64,000 nucleotides of DNA from Parasponia andersonii (GCA_002914805.1 JXTB01000007.1:506773-570772); one strand, 5' to 3'. Positions 13,471 through 25,025 are shown, counted from the stretch's first letter. Notes: generated by a model not told the origin, from the letters alone. Numbers and translations: made by a program.

Positions 13471-13494
13471 TCAGAAACCATCTGTTCCTGTTTC

Positions 13495-16182
13495 ATTTTA
13501 TTGTTTCTCTCAGAAAACTTCAGAAATCCTCAGAACCCTAGCGCCGTTCTTTCTCCCAGGTCGCTCCAATCACCGCTTCTTCTCCGACGAAGTTTCGAAT
13601 CGACTCAAACCTTCCTCTCCTGAAGAAAGGTCAGTGTCTTCTCTTATTTCTTTCATTCTTGAAAATAACTTCAATCTGGGAAAAAACTCATTTCACTGAA
13701 GTGAAACAAGAGATTTGTTCCCCTTATACTCCCTTTTTTTTCAGTCTGTAGAGTAGAATTACTAGATATCACTTAGAAATGATCCTATGAAAAGAATTTC
13801 TAGGGTCTGATACCCTAATTTATTCTTACTGAACTGACAGTTCATTTACTGATGAACTGCTCGAACACTTTCTGATGAACTGCTCGAACACTTTCTGATG
13901 AACTTGTAGACCATTTAGGAATAAGCTTGCTTGTTTAGTGCAATTTTAGGATGAATACCCAGAATGTTAGCATAGTAGAAATCCTCAATATCTGAATCCT
14001 TGCGCATTTCTTTTCAGGTGTCTAGTAGTGAGGAACTATTTAGGGAAGGAAATGCCTTTTCTGGGGAATCCAGCTCAAGTGTTAGTTCCATTAACTTTGA
14101 GGATTATCTCGAGCCCGAACCCGAGATAGAAATAACTGGGGCAAGACAAAGTAGTCCTCGAATAGGCGATCTTCCCCAGGATCAATGGCCCAGACACATA
14201 AGGGATGCTCCGGCATTTTCTTCTGGCTATCAGTACGTCGAGGGGAACTGGTCATGCACAAACATTCGAACGAGATGCACGCCGAACAAACTCAGGAAAA
14301 TCGCGAGTAGCTACAAGATCGCTATTCCCCTGCGTCTTCCAATGGAGTTCAACCGACCACACACTCCCCCACATAGACTCGCTTCCTTTTCTGAGGCAGT
14401 CCTCAAGTGCGGCGTGCATCTCCCTCTCCATCCGTATATAAAATCAATCGTCGATTACTATGGGGTCGTCCCTTTTCAATTGACCCCTAATACTTATAGG
14501 TATATGGTAGGCTTGTATATTTTGTATCATAAATTAGGTTTAGAAACCCCTTCTCCTAAGGAATTCGCTTAGTTCTACCAAGTGAAATCAAATTCGTCGG
14601 ATCTCAGCTTCTTCTATGCGAGCAAGTGGTCGAATCAAGCCATAAAAATGATTTACGGGGTTCGCAACAACATGAAAAAATGGAAAAATCTATTTTTCCA
14701 TTTTGACTATGCAGCCAATGGCTTCTTCCAAAATCCCGGTAGGTATTTTTCCAATTTACTGTCTTGTTTGTATATCTACTCTTTATACTAATCGCATTCC
14801 CAATGTCATCGCAGATAATAGGGATCGACCCGGACTCTCCAGTGATCAGCTCGCAAGAGTATGTGTGATCAACGAGCTTCCAGTTGAAGAATTTAATTGG
14901 AAGGTTCTAGGCACATCGAAGAACCTGGTCACTTGCGGTCTGATTCTAAAGGGTGCCGCGTTCCCAGACCCCCCGGTTATCTCCTCCAGACCAGCAAGCT
15001 CGAAGAAGAAGCCCAGGAAGAAGACGGACTTGGGTGCCTCGTCCTCCAAGATCAGAAAAAGAAAGGCACCGGCCACATCACCTCGCTCAGAGCCCTCATC
15101 TCCAGAGACCGTGTCCCCACCAGCTCCTCAACCAGTTCCACAGGAAGAAGGTAATTGCACGCTCATTCTAATTACCTTTATATTTTGTTTCCTCGCTCAC
15201 TAACATATTCTGTTGTACAGATATGGTTATTGGAAGCGGTCTGCGAGCTCCTCCATCAACTCTCGGGTCAATAGCAAAAAACAAAATACCCGAGAGTACG
15301 CCGCCATCAAAAGGGAAGGAGAAGATTGACTGCTCGAAGAAGAGAAAAGTCGCCTTCGAGGACGTCCCCGTGAGCTCGCCTCCTCCTCAACCATCTCAGC
15401 CAGCGAGCACTCCCGAACCTCCTACCGAGGCTGCCATCTCTTCGGACCCGACCTTGGAAAACAAAGGCGACGAGCTCTTCGCACTCCTCAACCAATTACC
15501 AGAGAAGGCTGGTATGAGCGCAGCCTTCATCAACCGCTTCACATCTGAAGAAGGTTGGGAGCGAATGAAGCGACGTTCCGCCAAGGTCGCTTTTGGATCT
15601 GCGATGAGGATGCTGGCCAATGTAAGCTTCTTAATTCTCACTTTCAATGTTGACTTGGAGATTTTCATAATACTTTATTATTTATTTATTTTTTTTCAGA
15701 CTGCGGCTGCTGCTGTCCTGATGCACGATCCAGTTCTTGAATGTTTGGAGAAAGCTGAGAAGGTCGATGAAATATATCAAGCATTCGAGAACTCAGAAAA
15801 GGCTTGGGAGGAGGAGAGAGCAAACTTCCACTCTGAGAAGCAGAAGATGCTCGAGGACCTAAACAAGGAGAAACTCACCAAGGAAAATCTTGAGGAGAAG
15901 GTCAAAGAGCTCGAGAAGGTCGTTTCTGAGTATCCGGACCGTATGAGAGAAGCGACCACCGAGGCGGTTCACAAAGCCATCGAAGAGTTCAAAGTGACCG
16001 AGGTCAAAGAACTCGAAGATAAGGCTAGTGACATCGCCTCGTCGACCATCATCTTCAACATATTCTGCGAGCATCCGGACTTTGACTTCTCCATCCTTGG
16101 CGAGGATGTGGTCGAGCTTGTGCAGAGCTGGAAGGAGGATACAAACAAAGCTGGTGACGACGGCGCGAGCCCTTCCTCATGA
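13495..16182 (+). pseudogene. Antisense gene region of the Tat element (putative gypsy-type transposon protein)
   Basis: The region is transcribed against gag-pol and lies between integrase and the 3' LTR. Main open stretches are 14000-14572, 14703-15203 and 15223-16182, with intron-like borders (for example GTAAG...TTTTTTTCAG inside the last). The first contains residues like FSEAVLKCGVHLPLHP and YYGVVPFQLTPN, which match the plant domain called putative gypsy-type transposon (Pfam Transposase_28). The middle is Pro/Ser/Lys-rich. The last has a long Glu/Lys-rich coiled coil (about 15750-16020) and ends HPDFDFSILGEDVVELV. Function is unknown. Splicing is inferred from the borders and was not tested. 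It is treated as part of a fossil element. Confidence 0.7.
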
Positions 16183-16863
16183 AGCGGTCTTTTTTGTTTT
16201 TTATTGTTTTTTTATTAAAACAATGCGGGCTTTGTCCCCTTTCTGTTCGGACGACTTCTTTTGCTTTAATAAGTATTCTTCCTTCCGTATATGCTCCTGC
16301 AAAATAGCGATAAGAAACGATAGTAATTTTAACCAAGTAGTCAATCACAAGTGATCGATCAGTACGCTTTTAGCGATTTAAATCCGACTAACTTAAAACG
16401 AATTTTAAGCATTAGGATGGGTTAGGTCGCTTAAGAAAACAGTTAATACGAGTGATGCAAACTCTAACTGTATTTCAAAAGTTCCATGTCAAAATTAATC
16501 ATAGCAATATATCACTTCGAACAACAAACGTTATGCTTAGTTACTTTTCTATTCGAGGAGGAAAATTGCATAATACGACATGCTGAGGCATGAAGCGAGG
16601 ATAAAATCCTAGGATTTTAAGGAGATTCAGATACGTCGATGAAGTGATCTGAGACTTAGATACTTCGACGATCTAAACCCCTGTCTCCTCTAAATGGACG
16701 TTTGCATAGTCCCTTAGGGAACAAGTAGGAGATAACTCTGATCTGATCCCACTGCCCCCCGAGTTTTATGGTGTCCGAAAACTGCCATAAAACTATAAAT
16801 GAAGAATAGCCGAAGTAATAACTGAGTTGATGAAGTAATAGCCGAAGTAATATTGATGGTCGA

Positions 16864-16933
16864 CGAATGACGAACAACGAATGACGAACAACGAATGACG
16901 ATCAACGAATGACGAACAACGAATGACGATCAA
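16864..16933. repeat. 14-bp tandem repeat, five units
   Basis: Five units of CGAATGACGAACAA, some with T in place of A (GATCAA), lie between the 3' end of the antisense unit and the 3' end of pol in the Tat element. Confidence 0.85.
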
Positions 16934-17005
16934 CGATCAATGAATGGTGAACAATAAGTATCTTTATTGATGAATGACGAAAATGCTTGAAAATATTCAT
17001 TAAAA

Positions 17006-18166
17006 TCATTGATAATAACGACGAAGCTGTTCAGCATTCCAGGCATGCTCGACCTTTTGTCCACCGATGCGAGCTAAATGATATGTTCCAGGTCGAATGA
17101 CATCATCAATAACATAAGGTCCTTTCCAAGAAGGACCGAATACACCAGCACCATGCTCTTTATTATTAGGTAGAACACGTCGAAGGACAAGATCTCCAAC
17201 TTCAAAATGTCTACCCTTTACTCTGAAATTATAATATCGAGCAGTGCGCCGTTGGTATGATGCAATTCGGAGCTGAGATTGTTCACGTCGCTCTTCTAAA
17301 AGATCGAGTTCAACTCTCAGAAACACATCATTCTGTTTTTGCTCATAAACAGATCGCCGTAGGGAGCCCGCACCAATTTCAACAGGAATCATCGCTTCAT
17401 ATCCATAAGCCAAGGAAAATGGACTCTCTCCTGTAGTAGTTCGTTGTGTGGTGCGATAAGCCCATAATACTTCTGGAAGTACTTCTGGCCAAGCTCCTTT
17501 ATGCTCCTCCAGCTTTGTCTTTATATTTTGCTTGAGAATTTTGTTTATCGCTTCGACCTGCCCATTGGCCTGTGGATGAACAACAGCAGAGAAGCTCTTT
17601 TTAATACCCAAGTTATTGCAGAAATCACGGAACTCGTCGCAATCGAACTACTTTCCATTATCAGAAATTATGGTATGTGGTATACCATAACGACAGATTA
17701 TAGATTTATAAACGAAATCTATCATTTTCTTCGCGGAGATGGTACTCAAGGCTTCGGCTTCCGTCCATTTTGTAAAGTAATCGACTGCGACCACCGCATA
17801 CTTCAAACCACTTCGCGCTAATGGAAGCATTCCGATAATATCAATTCCCCACACAGCAAATGGCCATGGACTAGTCATTGAAGTTAAAGGTACATGTGGT
17901 TTTCTAGGAATGGTCGCAAATCGCTGACATTTATCGCATTTCCTAGCAAATTCCAATGTATCCTTCTTCATAGTTGGCCAAAAATACCCTTGTCGAAGAA
18001 TCTTATTTGTGAGCGCCTGCCCCCCAGAATGATTCCCACATATTCCTTCGTGAATTTCCCTCATGATGTAGTGTGCTTTTTGATCATTGACGCACAATAA
18101 TAACAGCGAGCTAAAACTCCTTCGATAAAGTTGCTCATCTTGGATGATATAGCGAGCCGCTTTCAT
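17006..18166 (-). pseudogene. Integrase region of the Tat element
   Basis: The upstream part has the HHCC zinc region (residues GNHSGGQALTNK and CDKCQRFA) and the start of the catalytic core (WGIDIIGMLP, DYFTKWTEAE, ISDNGK). The downstream part has the core end (HPQANGQVEAINK, LWAYRTT) and the C-terminal segment GPYVIDDVIRPGTYHLA. No chromodomain follows, as expected for Tat and unlike the chromovirus at 48-57 kb. Confidence 0.85.
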
Positions 18167-18220
18167 GCGAAGCCGCCTTGCATCGTCTTTATTTTCAGGG
18201 AGATCGCCGTTTTGTATATA

Positions 18221-18922
18221 TCACATTATGGGGTCCATCCACGATGGTTCCTCATCGACTGGCATAATCACTTGGGGTTCGATCTCGATGCTCGGTGAGA
18301 TAAGAAATTCCACGGGAACTACTTTTAATAACTCTGCATCCTTCGTTGAAGCGAGCTTAGCGAGTGCATCTGCCCGGGTGTTTTTAATACGAGGAAGAAG
18401 CTGTATGTCATACGTGCTGAACGTTAAGAATAACTGCTGTACCTTCTTCAAATAAGCCATCATTCTCTCTCCTCTCGCATGATAATCACCCTTAACCTGA
18501 CAGACGACCAGCTGGGAGTCACTATACACTTCGATTGCTTCGACCTTCATTTCCTGTGCAAGCTTTAGGCCAGCTATCAGTGCTTCGTATTCGGCTTCAT
18601 TATTTGAAGCTGGGAATTTGAAGCGAAGCGCATAATGAATATTATGCCCTTCAGGACTGATTAAAACTATGCCCGCACCTACTCCATTCTCATTCGATGA
18701 CCCGTCCACATAAAACTTCCACAATTTTGACATATCTGAAGCAGGTTTCTCGAGTGCTCCCGTGGGAAGATTAACGTCATATGTAAATTCTGCGATAAAA
18801 TCTGCGAGGGCTTGCCCCTTTATAGCAGTGCGAGGTTGAAAATTGATGTCAAATTGACTCAATTCAACAGCCCACTTAAGCAGCCGCCCTGACGTCTCAG
18901 GTTTCTGTAAGACCTGTCTCAA
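18221..18922 (-). pseudogene. Second, archaeal-type RNase H of the Tat element
   Basis: Residues FYVDGSSNENGVGAG, SNNEAEYEALIAGL, VYSDSQLVVCQV and NTRADALAKLAS are the D-E-D-D blocks of a cellular/archaeal-type RNase H, distinct from the RNase H that follows reverse transcriptase at 18968-19201. The dual arrangement is known for the Tat lineage. Confidence 0.8.
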
Positions 18923-18967
18923 CGGGAAATTCGTGAAAACTCGAATGGAATGAGCATGGAAGTAAGG

Positions 18968-19255
18968 TCAAAGCTTTCTTGATGCGACGACGAGTGCCAG
19001 CACTAATTTTTCCATCTCCAGGTATCTGGTTTCAGCATCAAGTAATCTCTTACTCACATAATACACAGGTCGCTGAATTCTTGACTCCTCACGAATTAAT
19101 GCGGCACTCGTCGCATACTTAGAAACAGTGAGATATAGGTATAGTTCTTCTCCCGGATTTGGTTTTGATAAGAGTGGAGGGGAACCCAAGTGTTTTTTCA
19201 ACTCTTGGAATGCCTGCTCGCACTTCTCCGTCCACTCGAACCTTTTTGATCCCTT
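18968..19255 (-). pseudogene. RT-linked RNase H region of the Tat element
   Basis: Residues ELYLYLTVSKYATSAALI, RPVYYVSKRLLDAE and RYLEMEKLVLALV are the typical RNase H-like block just after Gypsy reverse transcriptase. The reverse transcriptase core itself falls in the adjoining undetermined stretch. Confidence 0.8.
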
Positions 19256-19573
19256 NNNNNNNNNNNNNNNNNNNNNNNNNNNNNNNNNNNNNNNNNNNNN
19301 NNNNNNNNNNNNNNNNNNNNNNNNNNNNNNNNNNNNNNNNNNNNNNNNNNNNNNNNNNNNNNNNNNNNNNNNNNNNNNNNNNNNNNNNNNNNNNNNNNNN
19401 NNNNNNNNNNNNNNNNNNNNNNNNNNNNNNNNNNNNNNNNNNNNNNNNNNNNNNNNNNNNNNNNNNNNNNNNNNNNNNNNNNNNNNNNNNNNNNNNNNNN
19501 NNNNNNNNNNNNNNNNNNNNNNNNNNNNNNNNNNNNNNNNNNNNNNNNNNNNNNNNNNNNNNNNNNNNNNNNN
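19256..19573. other. Assembly gap (318 undetermined bases) within reverse transcriptase
   Basis: A run of N. Flanking sequence shows it hides most of the reverse transcriptase core of the Tat element. Confidence 1.
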
Positions 19574-22500
19574 GATTCTCTTATGAACCCAATCTCGAGC
19601 AATTTCTCCACCTCTTCCTTTAGTGCGACGTAACGTTCCGGATTTATGGCCCTTCTCTTTTGTCGCACAGGCTTTTTTGACGGATCTATGTTGAGGCGGT
19701 GGGATATGATCCTTGAATCAATCCCTACCATATCCGAATGCTGCCATGCAAAGACATCCAGATTAGTCCTCAGAAAAGCGATCAATGAAGCCCGCACAGG
19801 TCCACGAACCTCCGTTCCAATCTTCAAACTCCTGGAAGACAGATCGAATGATATATCTTCCAGGTCTTCCACGGGTCCAGTTCTGACTTCGTCGATTTCT
19901 CGAGGATTGAAGTCTTCACTGGTCGTTTCGATTGACACTTTTATTGACGATTCGACTGACGCTTTGCTCGCTGCTTCAGCTGATGTTTTATCCACGGCCA
20001 CGGCTGACGCTTCATCCGCTACCACGATTGACGCTTCATCTGCGACCACGATTGACGCTTGATCCGCTGCCACGATTGACGCTTCATCTGCGGCCACGAT
20101 TGACGCTTGATCCGCTGCCACGATCGACGCTTCATCTGTGGCCACGATTGACGCTTGATCCGCTGCCACGATTGACGCTTCATCTGCGGCCACGATTGAC
20201 GCTTCATCTGTTGCTGCGACCGACACTCCGATCGCTTCCTCTGGCAGGTGGACCATCATTGTGCGGAACGTCGCATCTTTTGCTGCGAGTTTCAGCGAGT
20301 TGTTGTAGCAAGTCCTCGTATCATACTGATTTCCTCGCACCTCGCCTACACCATGTTGGGTCGGGAACTTCATCGTTAGATGATAGATCGAGGTGACAGC
20401 TCGAAGTTCCCTTAATGTTGGTCTTCCTAGAACAGCGTTAAAGGCAGATGGGCAATCTACTACCAAAAACTGGGTCATTATTGATGAAACCCTTGGGAAG
20501 GTCCCAACGCTGACCATCAATTCAATCATGCCCATAGGCATCAGGCTGTCTCCAGTAAAACCATAGAGCGGAGCGGCGGCAGGCTTCAAGTCGCTCTCAT
20601 TTAATCCCATCTTCTTGAAGGCATCGAAGTATAGGATATCCACAGCACTTCCGTTGTCGACCAATACTCGCCACAACTGTGTGCTTCCACAGTTAATTTT
20701 TACGACCAGCGTGTCGTTATGCGGATAATGGACTTCCCTTGTATCTTGCTCTGTGAAGGTAATATCCATTTCCGGTACTCGCTGAAGCTTGCGTGGTCGC
20801 TGATCAAGGTGCATGACGTTGGTTAACGGCTGCTGTCGAGCTTCTCGTGCGTATCTATCATGTGCTCGCTTGGAATCTCCTCCAACATGCGGCCCTCCAA
20901 AAATAGATCGCACCTCACGCTGAATTTCTAGAGGTCGCTGTTGGTCTTCTTCTCGCCTTTCATCGCTCTGTCTGGTATACTGCCGCAATCGTCCCTCTCT
21001 AATCAGCCTCTCGATTTCAGCCTTCAGGGCAAAGCAATCATTAGTATCATGTCCAATATCATTGTGATACCGGCAGAACTTGTTGGGGAAGCGCTTTGCC
21101 CTGTCTCGCTTCATCGGTCCCGATTGACGGTATCGCTCCTTTTGGTTTGTGACCGCATAGATATGATCTATGGGAGCGTTTAATTCGGTGTGATTGTTGA
21201 ACCTTATGGGAGCTTTTGAAGTCTCCTGCCTTTTAGGCCTAGGCTGATTCTCATTGGCCTGTTCATTATTCCTCTTGTTTTTCTTATTGCCGCTGTTGTC
21301 GGTGATGACCGCAACCTTTGCCGCATCTGTCTTTCCTCCTTTTTTGGTCTTTTGAAGATTCTCACGTGAAGACTCTAACCTTAGATGTCGACCGACTCTT
21401 CGGTAGAAGTCTTCGAGAGTCCTACATTCTCGTTCAAGCAATTCCTCCCAGAGTTTTGTTTCTGGTCGCACCCCAGCCATCATAAGAGTAAGAACTCCTC
21501 CTTCAAGGGGATTGTTGACCTTCGCTAGCTCTGTAGTGAATCGATTGAGATAAGACCGGAGAGTCTCCTCTGGACCTTGTCGGATTGTGGACAAACTGAC
21601 AAGCGGAACAGTGAAATTCTTCGCGGCCTGAAATTGTCTCAAGAACGCCGTCTATAGTTATTGCCAGGACGAAATCGAACCGGATTTGAGTCATCGAAAC
21701 CACTTCTTTGCCGCTCCTGAGAGTGTTACAGCGAAACATCTGCAGCGTGCATGATCACTAACCCGATGAAGTTCCATCAAGTCGCTGAAGTGATCCATAT
21801 GGTCCTGTGGATCAGTCTTTCCATCAAAAGTATTGATGGTGGGAAGTCTGAATCCGGTGGGAAGGGCTACAGCTCGAACCTCCTCGCTGAATGGCGACTG
21901 GCGATACCCATCAGCGAGCTCATCGTCCCATCCAGTAAGTGCATCTAATGCGATCCTTAAATTGTGAACGTCGACATTCAGAGGGAAAGCATCATTCCTT
22001 GCTGGTGGTATAAGCGATCTTTGTTCGTTATCCTGTTTCGCAGCGGGCTGGTCTGGTAGAGTCTTCTGCGACCTATGAGAGGAATCCAGTGGCATAGTGC
22101 GACGAGACCGGCTGTGGTCGCTATGATTCGATACAGATCGATCATGACCACATCGTCGCTCCAAATACTGTCTTAGGTCTGCAGGATCTTGTCTTGACTC
22201 CCTGCTGATTCTTTTGAAGACCCTTCTCGATGATCGTCCTTGTTCACTGCTCAAGCGATCCTGGTTGTTAGTGGATTTACGAGAAGGTTGTGTACGACCA
22301 CGGTTCATACTTGAACTCTCCGTACGAGATTCTGGAGGCAAGTCTGTGACCTTGCCTTTCCCTTTGGAGATGCGTTCTTCATGACGCTCCTGTTGAGTTC
22401 TTGGCTGGTCGCGTCTTCTCGTCTCGAGAATCTGTATTCCCTTCTCAGGTAATTGAGCAGGATGTTCTTTGGGACATTCATGTTGTGGTGGGGTCACCAT

Positions 22501-22740
22501 CTGCCCTTCAGCAAGTCATCGCAGAGTGTCATTGATCTGGTTAGTGACTTGCTGAAGGTTCACGAGCATTTCCTCCATGCGATCCTGTCTCTGGGATAGG
22601 TTCTCCTATCTCTGAGAAAGGTTCTCTGTTGCCGTCATAGTAGGCTGATCTGGAGCGGGGGTCGCCTGTGTAGCAGCGGTACTTTGAGGTTGATTTTGGC
22701 TAGTTCCGGTGACTCTGGTAGTGTTTCTGGTGTTTGCCAT
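19574..22740 (-). pseudogene. gag, protease and start of reverse transcriptase of the Tat element
   Basis: Gag plausibly starts at the ATG at 22740 (MANTRNTTRV). It contains the retrotransposon gag core (TFDGKTDPQDHMDHF near 21820) and a zinc-binding motif CRYHNDIGHDTNDC near 21050. The protease signature VLVDNGSAVDILYFDAF is near 20650. A repeat-rich Ala/Ser/Asp linker follows at 19997-20212, then the entry to reverse transcriptase (RRAINPERYVALKEEVEKLL) close to 19600. Confidence 0.85.
19997..20212 (-). repeat. 24-bp in-frame minisatellite, nine units
   Basis: Nine units like GCCACGATTGACGCTTCATC plus four bases, on the plus strand. Units alternate between a ...TGATCCGCT and a ...TCATCTGCG form, making a 48-bp higher-order period. 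Read on the coding (minus) strand each unit gives eight residues of the type EASIVAAD/QASIVAAD, so copy number can vary without disturbing the frame. Confidence 0.9.
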
Positions 22741-22779
22741 TATTGAAAATGTGAAATTTGATAAATATTTCTGCCGGAA

Positions 22780-22801
22780 TTGCCCTCCTTCTAGCGCCGA
22801 T
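22780..22801 (-). other. Primer-binding site region of the Tat element
   Basis: On the minus strand the LTR end CATCAACA is followed by ATCGGCGCTAGAAGGAGG. Its start resembles the TGGCGC-type primer sites common in this lineage. The tRNA was not identified. Confidence 0.5.
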
Positions 22802-23525
22802 TGTTGATGGAGGTTTTGATCAACAATAAATTTAGAAAAAATCAAGAGATGTGGCTTGTGTGAATTGAAGCAATAAATCAAAGCAAAAAAAGAGAGACGA
22901 TTTTATAGTGGTTCAGCCCCAAAAAAGATGAGCCTACGTCCACTGTTTTCTCACTATTTTTATAAAGAATAACGAACACTCAAGGTTACAATCTCGTCTG
23001 GAAATCGGAAAGACTGAAAAGCTACTAAAAACTTAGACTACCCGAAACTTGAATACTCTAAGCTTGAATACCCAAAACGTGGAATTACTTAGACTTTTTC
23101 TACCCAGAACTTGGCATACCCCTCGGAACATAGAGTCCCCCCTTTATATAGATAAAGGTAACCTTATGTCCCTAGGATTCTAATTGTATAAACGGGTAAC
23201 TATACAACTAGATAATGTAATTGGATAATCATTCAAAACGGATAACTAGTTGATCACAAATAGGATACTTCAGTTTCCCTTTCCTTGTAGGTTTCTTTCA
23301 TAGCATTCACTTGTTTCCCTCTTCTTGTAGGTTTCCTTTATAGCATTTACGTGTTTCCCTCTTCTTATAGGTTTCCTGTTTGACAAGACAAACTGCACGG
23401 AGAAGGTCGCACAAAACCTGTGGAAGAGGTCGCATATAACCATCACGGAGGAGGTCGCATATAACCTTCACAGAGGAGGTCGCATATAACCTTCATGCGA
23501 CCTTAGGATTTTAGACCGCACAACA
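22802..23525 (-). repeat. 5' LTR of the Tat element
   Basis: Partner of 12385-13109, with roughly 20-25 differences in 724 bp by eye. It contains the motif shared with the LTR-like sequence at the window's right edge (22903-22947). Confidence 0.93.
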
Positions 23526-24482
23526 GTAGATAACCACACTCATCACCATATTGAAGTCTACAATCTACTCACCGAGGCTTCACCCCATATTAATAATAAT
23601 TTTAAAAAATCAATGTAATGCAAATAATTAAAAGGAATACAACTGGGGAAAAACAAGTAGACATGCTAAGAGACAAAAGGAAATCTAATTCTCTTTTTTT
23701 TAAAAAAAAAAAAAAGAAAATAAAATGGAACTCTAAAATATTACTAGTATTGCAAGTTAGGGAGAAAAAGAAAAAGAAGAAAGAAGTAATTAAGTACTAA
23801 AATAAATAAAATTGCATTTTGTGTGCATATAAATGCACTGGAAACATATGCGTAGTTATATACAAATATAATCATGATTCATTATTCATGAATTTCAATT
23901 CCCTTCTGATGATGATTCGTGTACATTATTTATGTAAACTTGTTTCCTGTTATGCATACTGGTAACCGGAAGCGCTATATTTGGACTCTTTTCTTAGGAT
24001 GAAGAAAAATGCTTGTATTGTTGAGGGGGGAAAAAAAAAAAAACGAAGACAACCTTTCTGGAATACTAATGACTTTCACAACTAACAGTACTAGTAATGA
24101 AATAATTAATGAAAATTAATTAAGTTGTTACTAGGTCACAAGTACCATTTAATAATAAGAATCAACCAATCGATATACATGGAATCTTTACTAACAAAAG
24201 GGACTTTCTAACTAGCCAAACTGATTTATACTTGCTAACTACCAATCCAATCTTACGTTGTTTCCCCACTGGACCAGATTACTATGTTTAAAGACAATTA
24301 ATAAAATATAACTTATAGGTCCTGATTACGTAGATATCTGTAAATGAAACCCATAAACTAGCCTTAAAAGAACAGTAACAGAGCGTTTATAAACGCAGAC
24401 ACTCACTCTCAGCACCAAAACAAAGAAAGAGGGGAAAAAAATAGAGATAAAGAAAACTAGGCAATCACAGAAAATAAGACCC
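23526..24482. other. Spacer right of the Tat element
   Basis: AT-rich with poly-A and purine-rich runs (23690-23800). Short frames here come from low-complexity lysine codons. No gene recognised. Confidence 0.5.
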
Positions 24483-24580
24483 TACCCATGTGGCAAGGCA
24501 TATTAGAAGCACTGATCTCATCTCTATGGTATTTGATGTGAGGGCCACTTAGTAGGAAAAGTCCATGGTTTGCACCATTA
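24483..24580 (+). repeat. Dispersed repeat copy 1 (partner at 24938-25025)
   Basis: Shares the order CCATGTGG...CATATTAGAAG...CTGATCTCATCT...TTGATG...TGGTTTGCACC with 24938-25025 at moderate identity. Class unknown; the SINE lies between the copies. Confidence 0.45.
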
Positions 24581-24596
24581 ATTTGTTATTGATAGA

Positions 24597-24716
24597 CCAC
24601 GAGCCTTCGGATCACGTGGCCAAGACTCCTTTTAGAGAAATAAGAGGTGGTATGTTCAATCTCTACCCTCATCCCCTCCTCACTAACTTGTAACAAATCT
24701 ATCAAAAAAACAAAAA
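24597..24716 (+). mobile_element. SINE (tRNA-derived type) with 14-bp target duplication
   Basis: A 120-bp unit ending in an A-rich tail (ATCAAAAAAACAAAAA) lies between perfect 14-bp direct repeats TTGTTATTGATAGA at 24583-24596 and 24717-24730. Inside, CACGTGGCCAAGAC and ATGTTCAATCTCTACC resemble the A and B boxes of RNA polymerase III promoters found in tRNA-derived plant SINEs. The perfect duplication implies a fairly recent insertion. Confidence 0.7.
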
Positions 24717-24937
24717 TTGTTATTGATAGATGTAAAAATAGAAACGGATGGTGGGCTAGAGCTTCAGGTAGTTGTGAAAATAGCATATTTCATGTAACTA
24801 AGAGATGAAGTTGAGGTCCTCTTATTATTAGTATTATTATTATTATTATTTCTTTCTCGAGGAAGAATGTAGAAAGTAGCGTGCCCAGATAATCCCAGAT
24901 CATATTTATTGAGCTCGTGGGCAAGCACTCGATGTAT

Positions 24938-25025
24938 CGGACCCATGTGATGAGACATATTAGAAGTACTAATCTCATCTTTAGGACGTAGGTAATTGAT
25001 GAGACTCCGTGGATTGCACCCGTAA
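24938..25025 (+). repeat. Dispersed repeat copy 2 (partner at 24483-24580)
   Basis: Reads CCCATGTGATGAGACATATTAGAAG and onward in the same order as copy 1, ending GGATTGCACC. The short TAT/ATT microsatellite near 24825-24850 lies just upstream. Confidence 0.45.

Larger units (their letters stand above)
12385..23525 (-). mobile_element. Ty3/Gypsy LTR retrotransposon, Tat lineage, 11.1 kb
   Basis: The element is nearly full length, coding on the minus strand, bounded by a pair of 0.72-kb LTRs and flanked by 5-bp duplications GTAGG/GTAGA (one mismatch). Order from right to left: 5' LTR, primer-binding region, gag, protease, a repeat-rich linker, reverse transcriptase (partly hidden by undetermined bases), RNase H, a second archaeal-type RNase H, integrase, a plus-strand antisense gene region, polypurine tract, 3' LTR. 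A second RNase H and an antisense ORF region between integrase and the 3' LTR are known marks of the Tat lineage. LTRs differ at about 3% of sites by eye, suggesting an age on the order of one to a few million years. It carries at least one break and an assembly gap, so it is treated as a fossil. Confidence 0.92.

Noticed and set aside
20019-20207. Repetitive QSWPQMKR-type open frame
   Set aside because: An off-frame reading of the 24-bp minisatellite in the Tat element.
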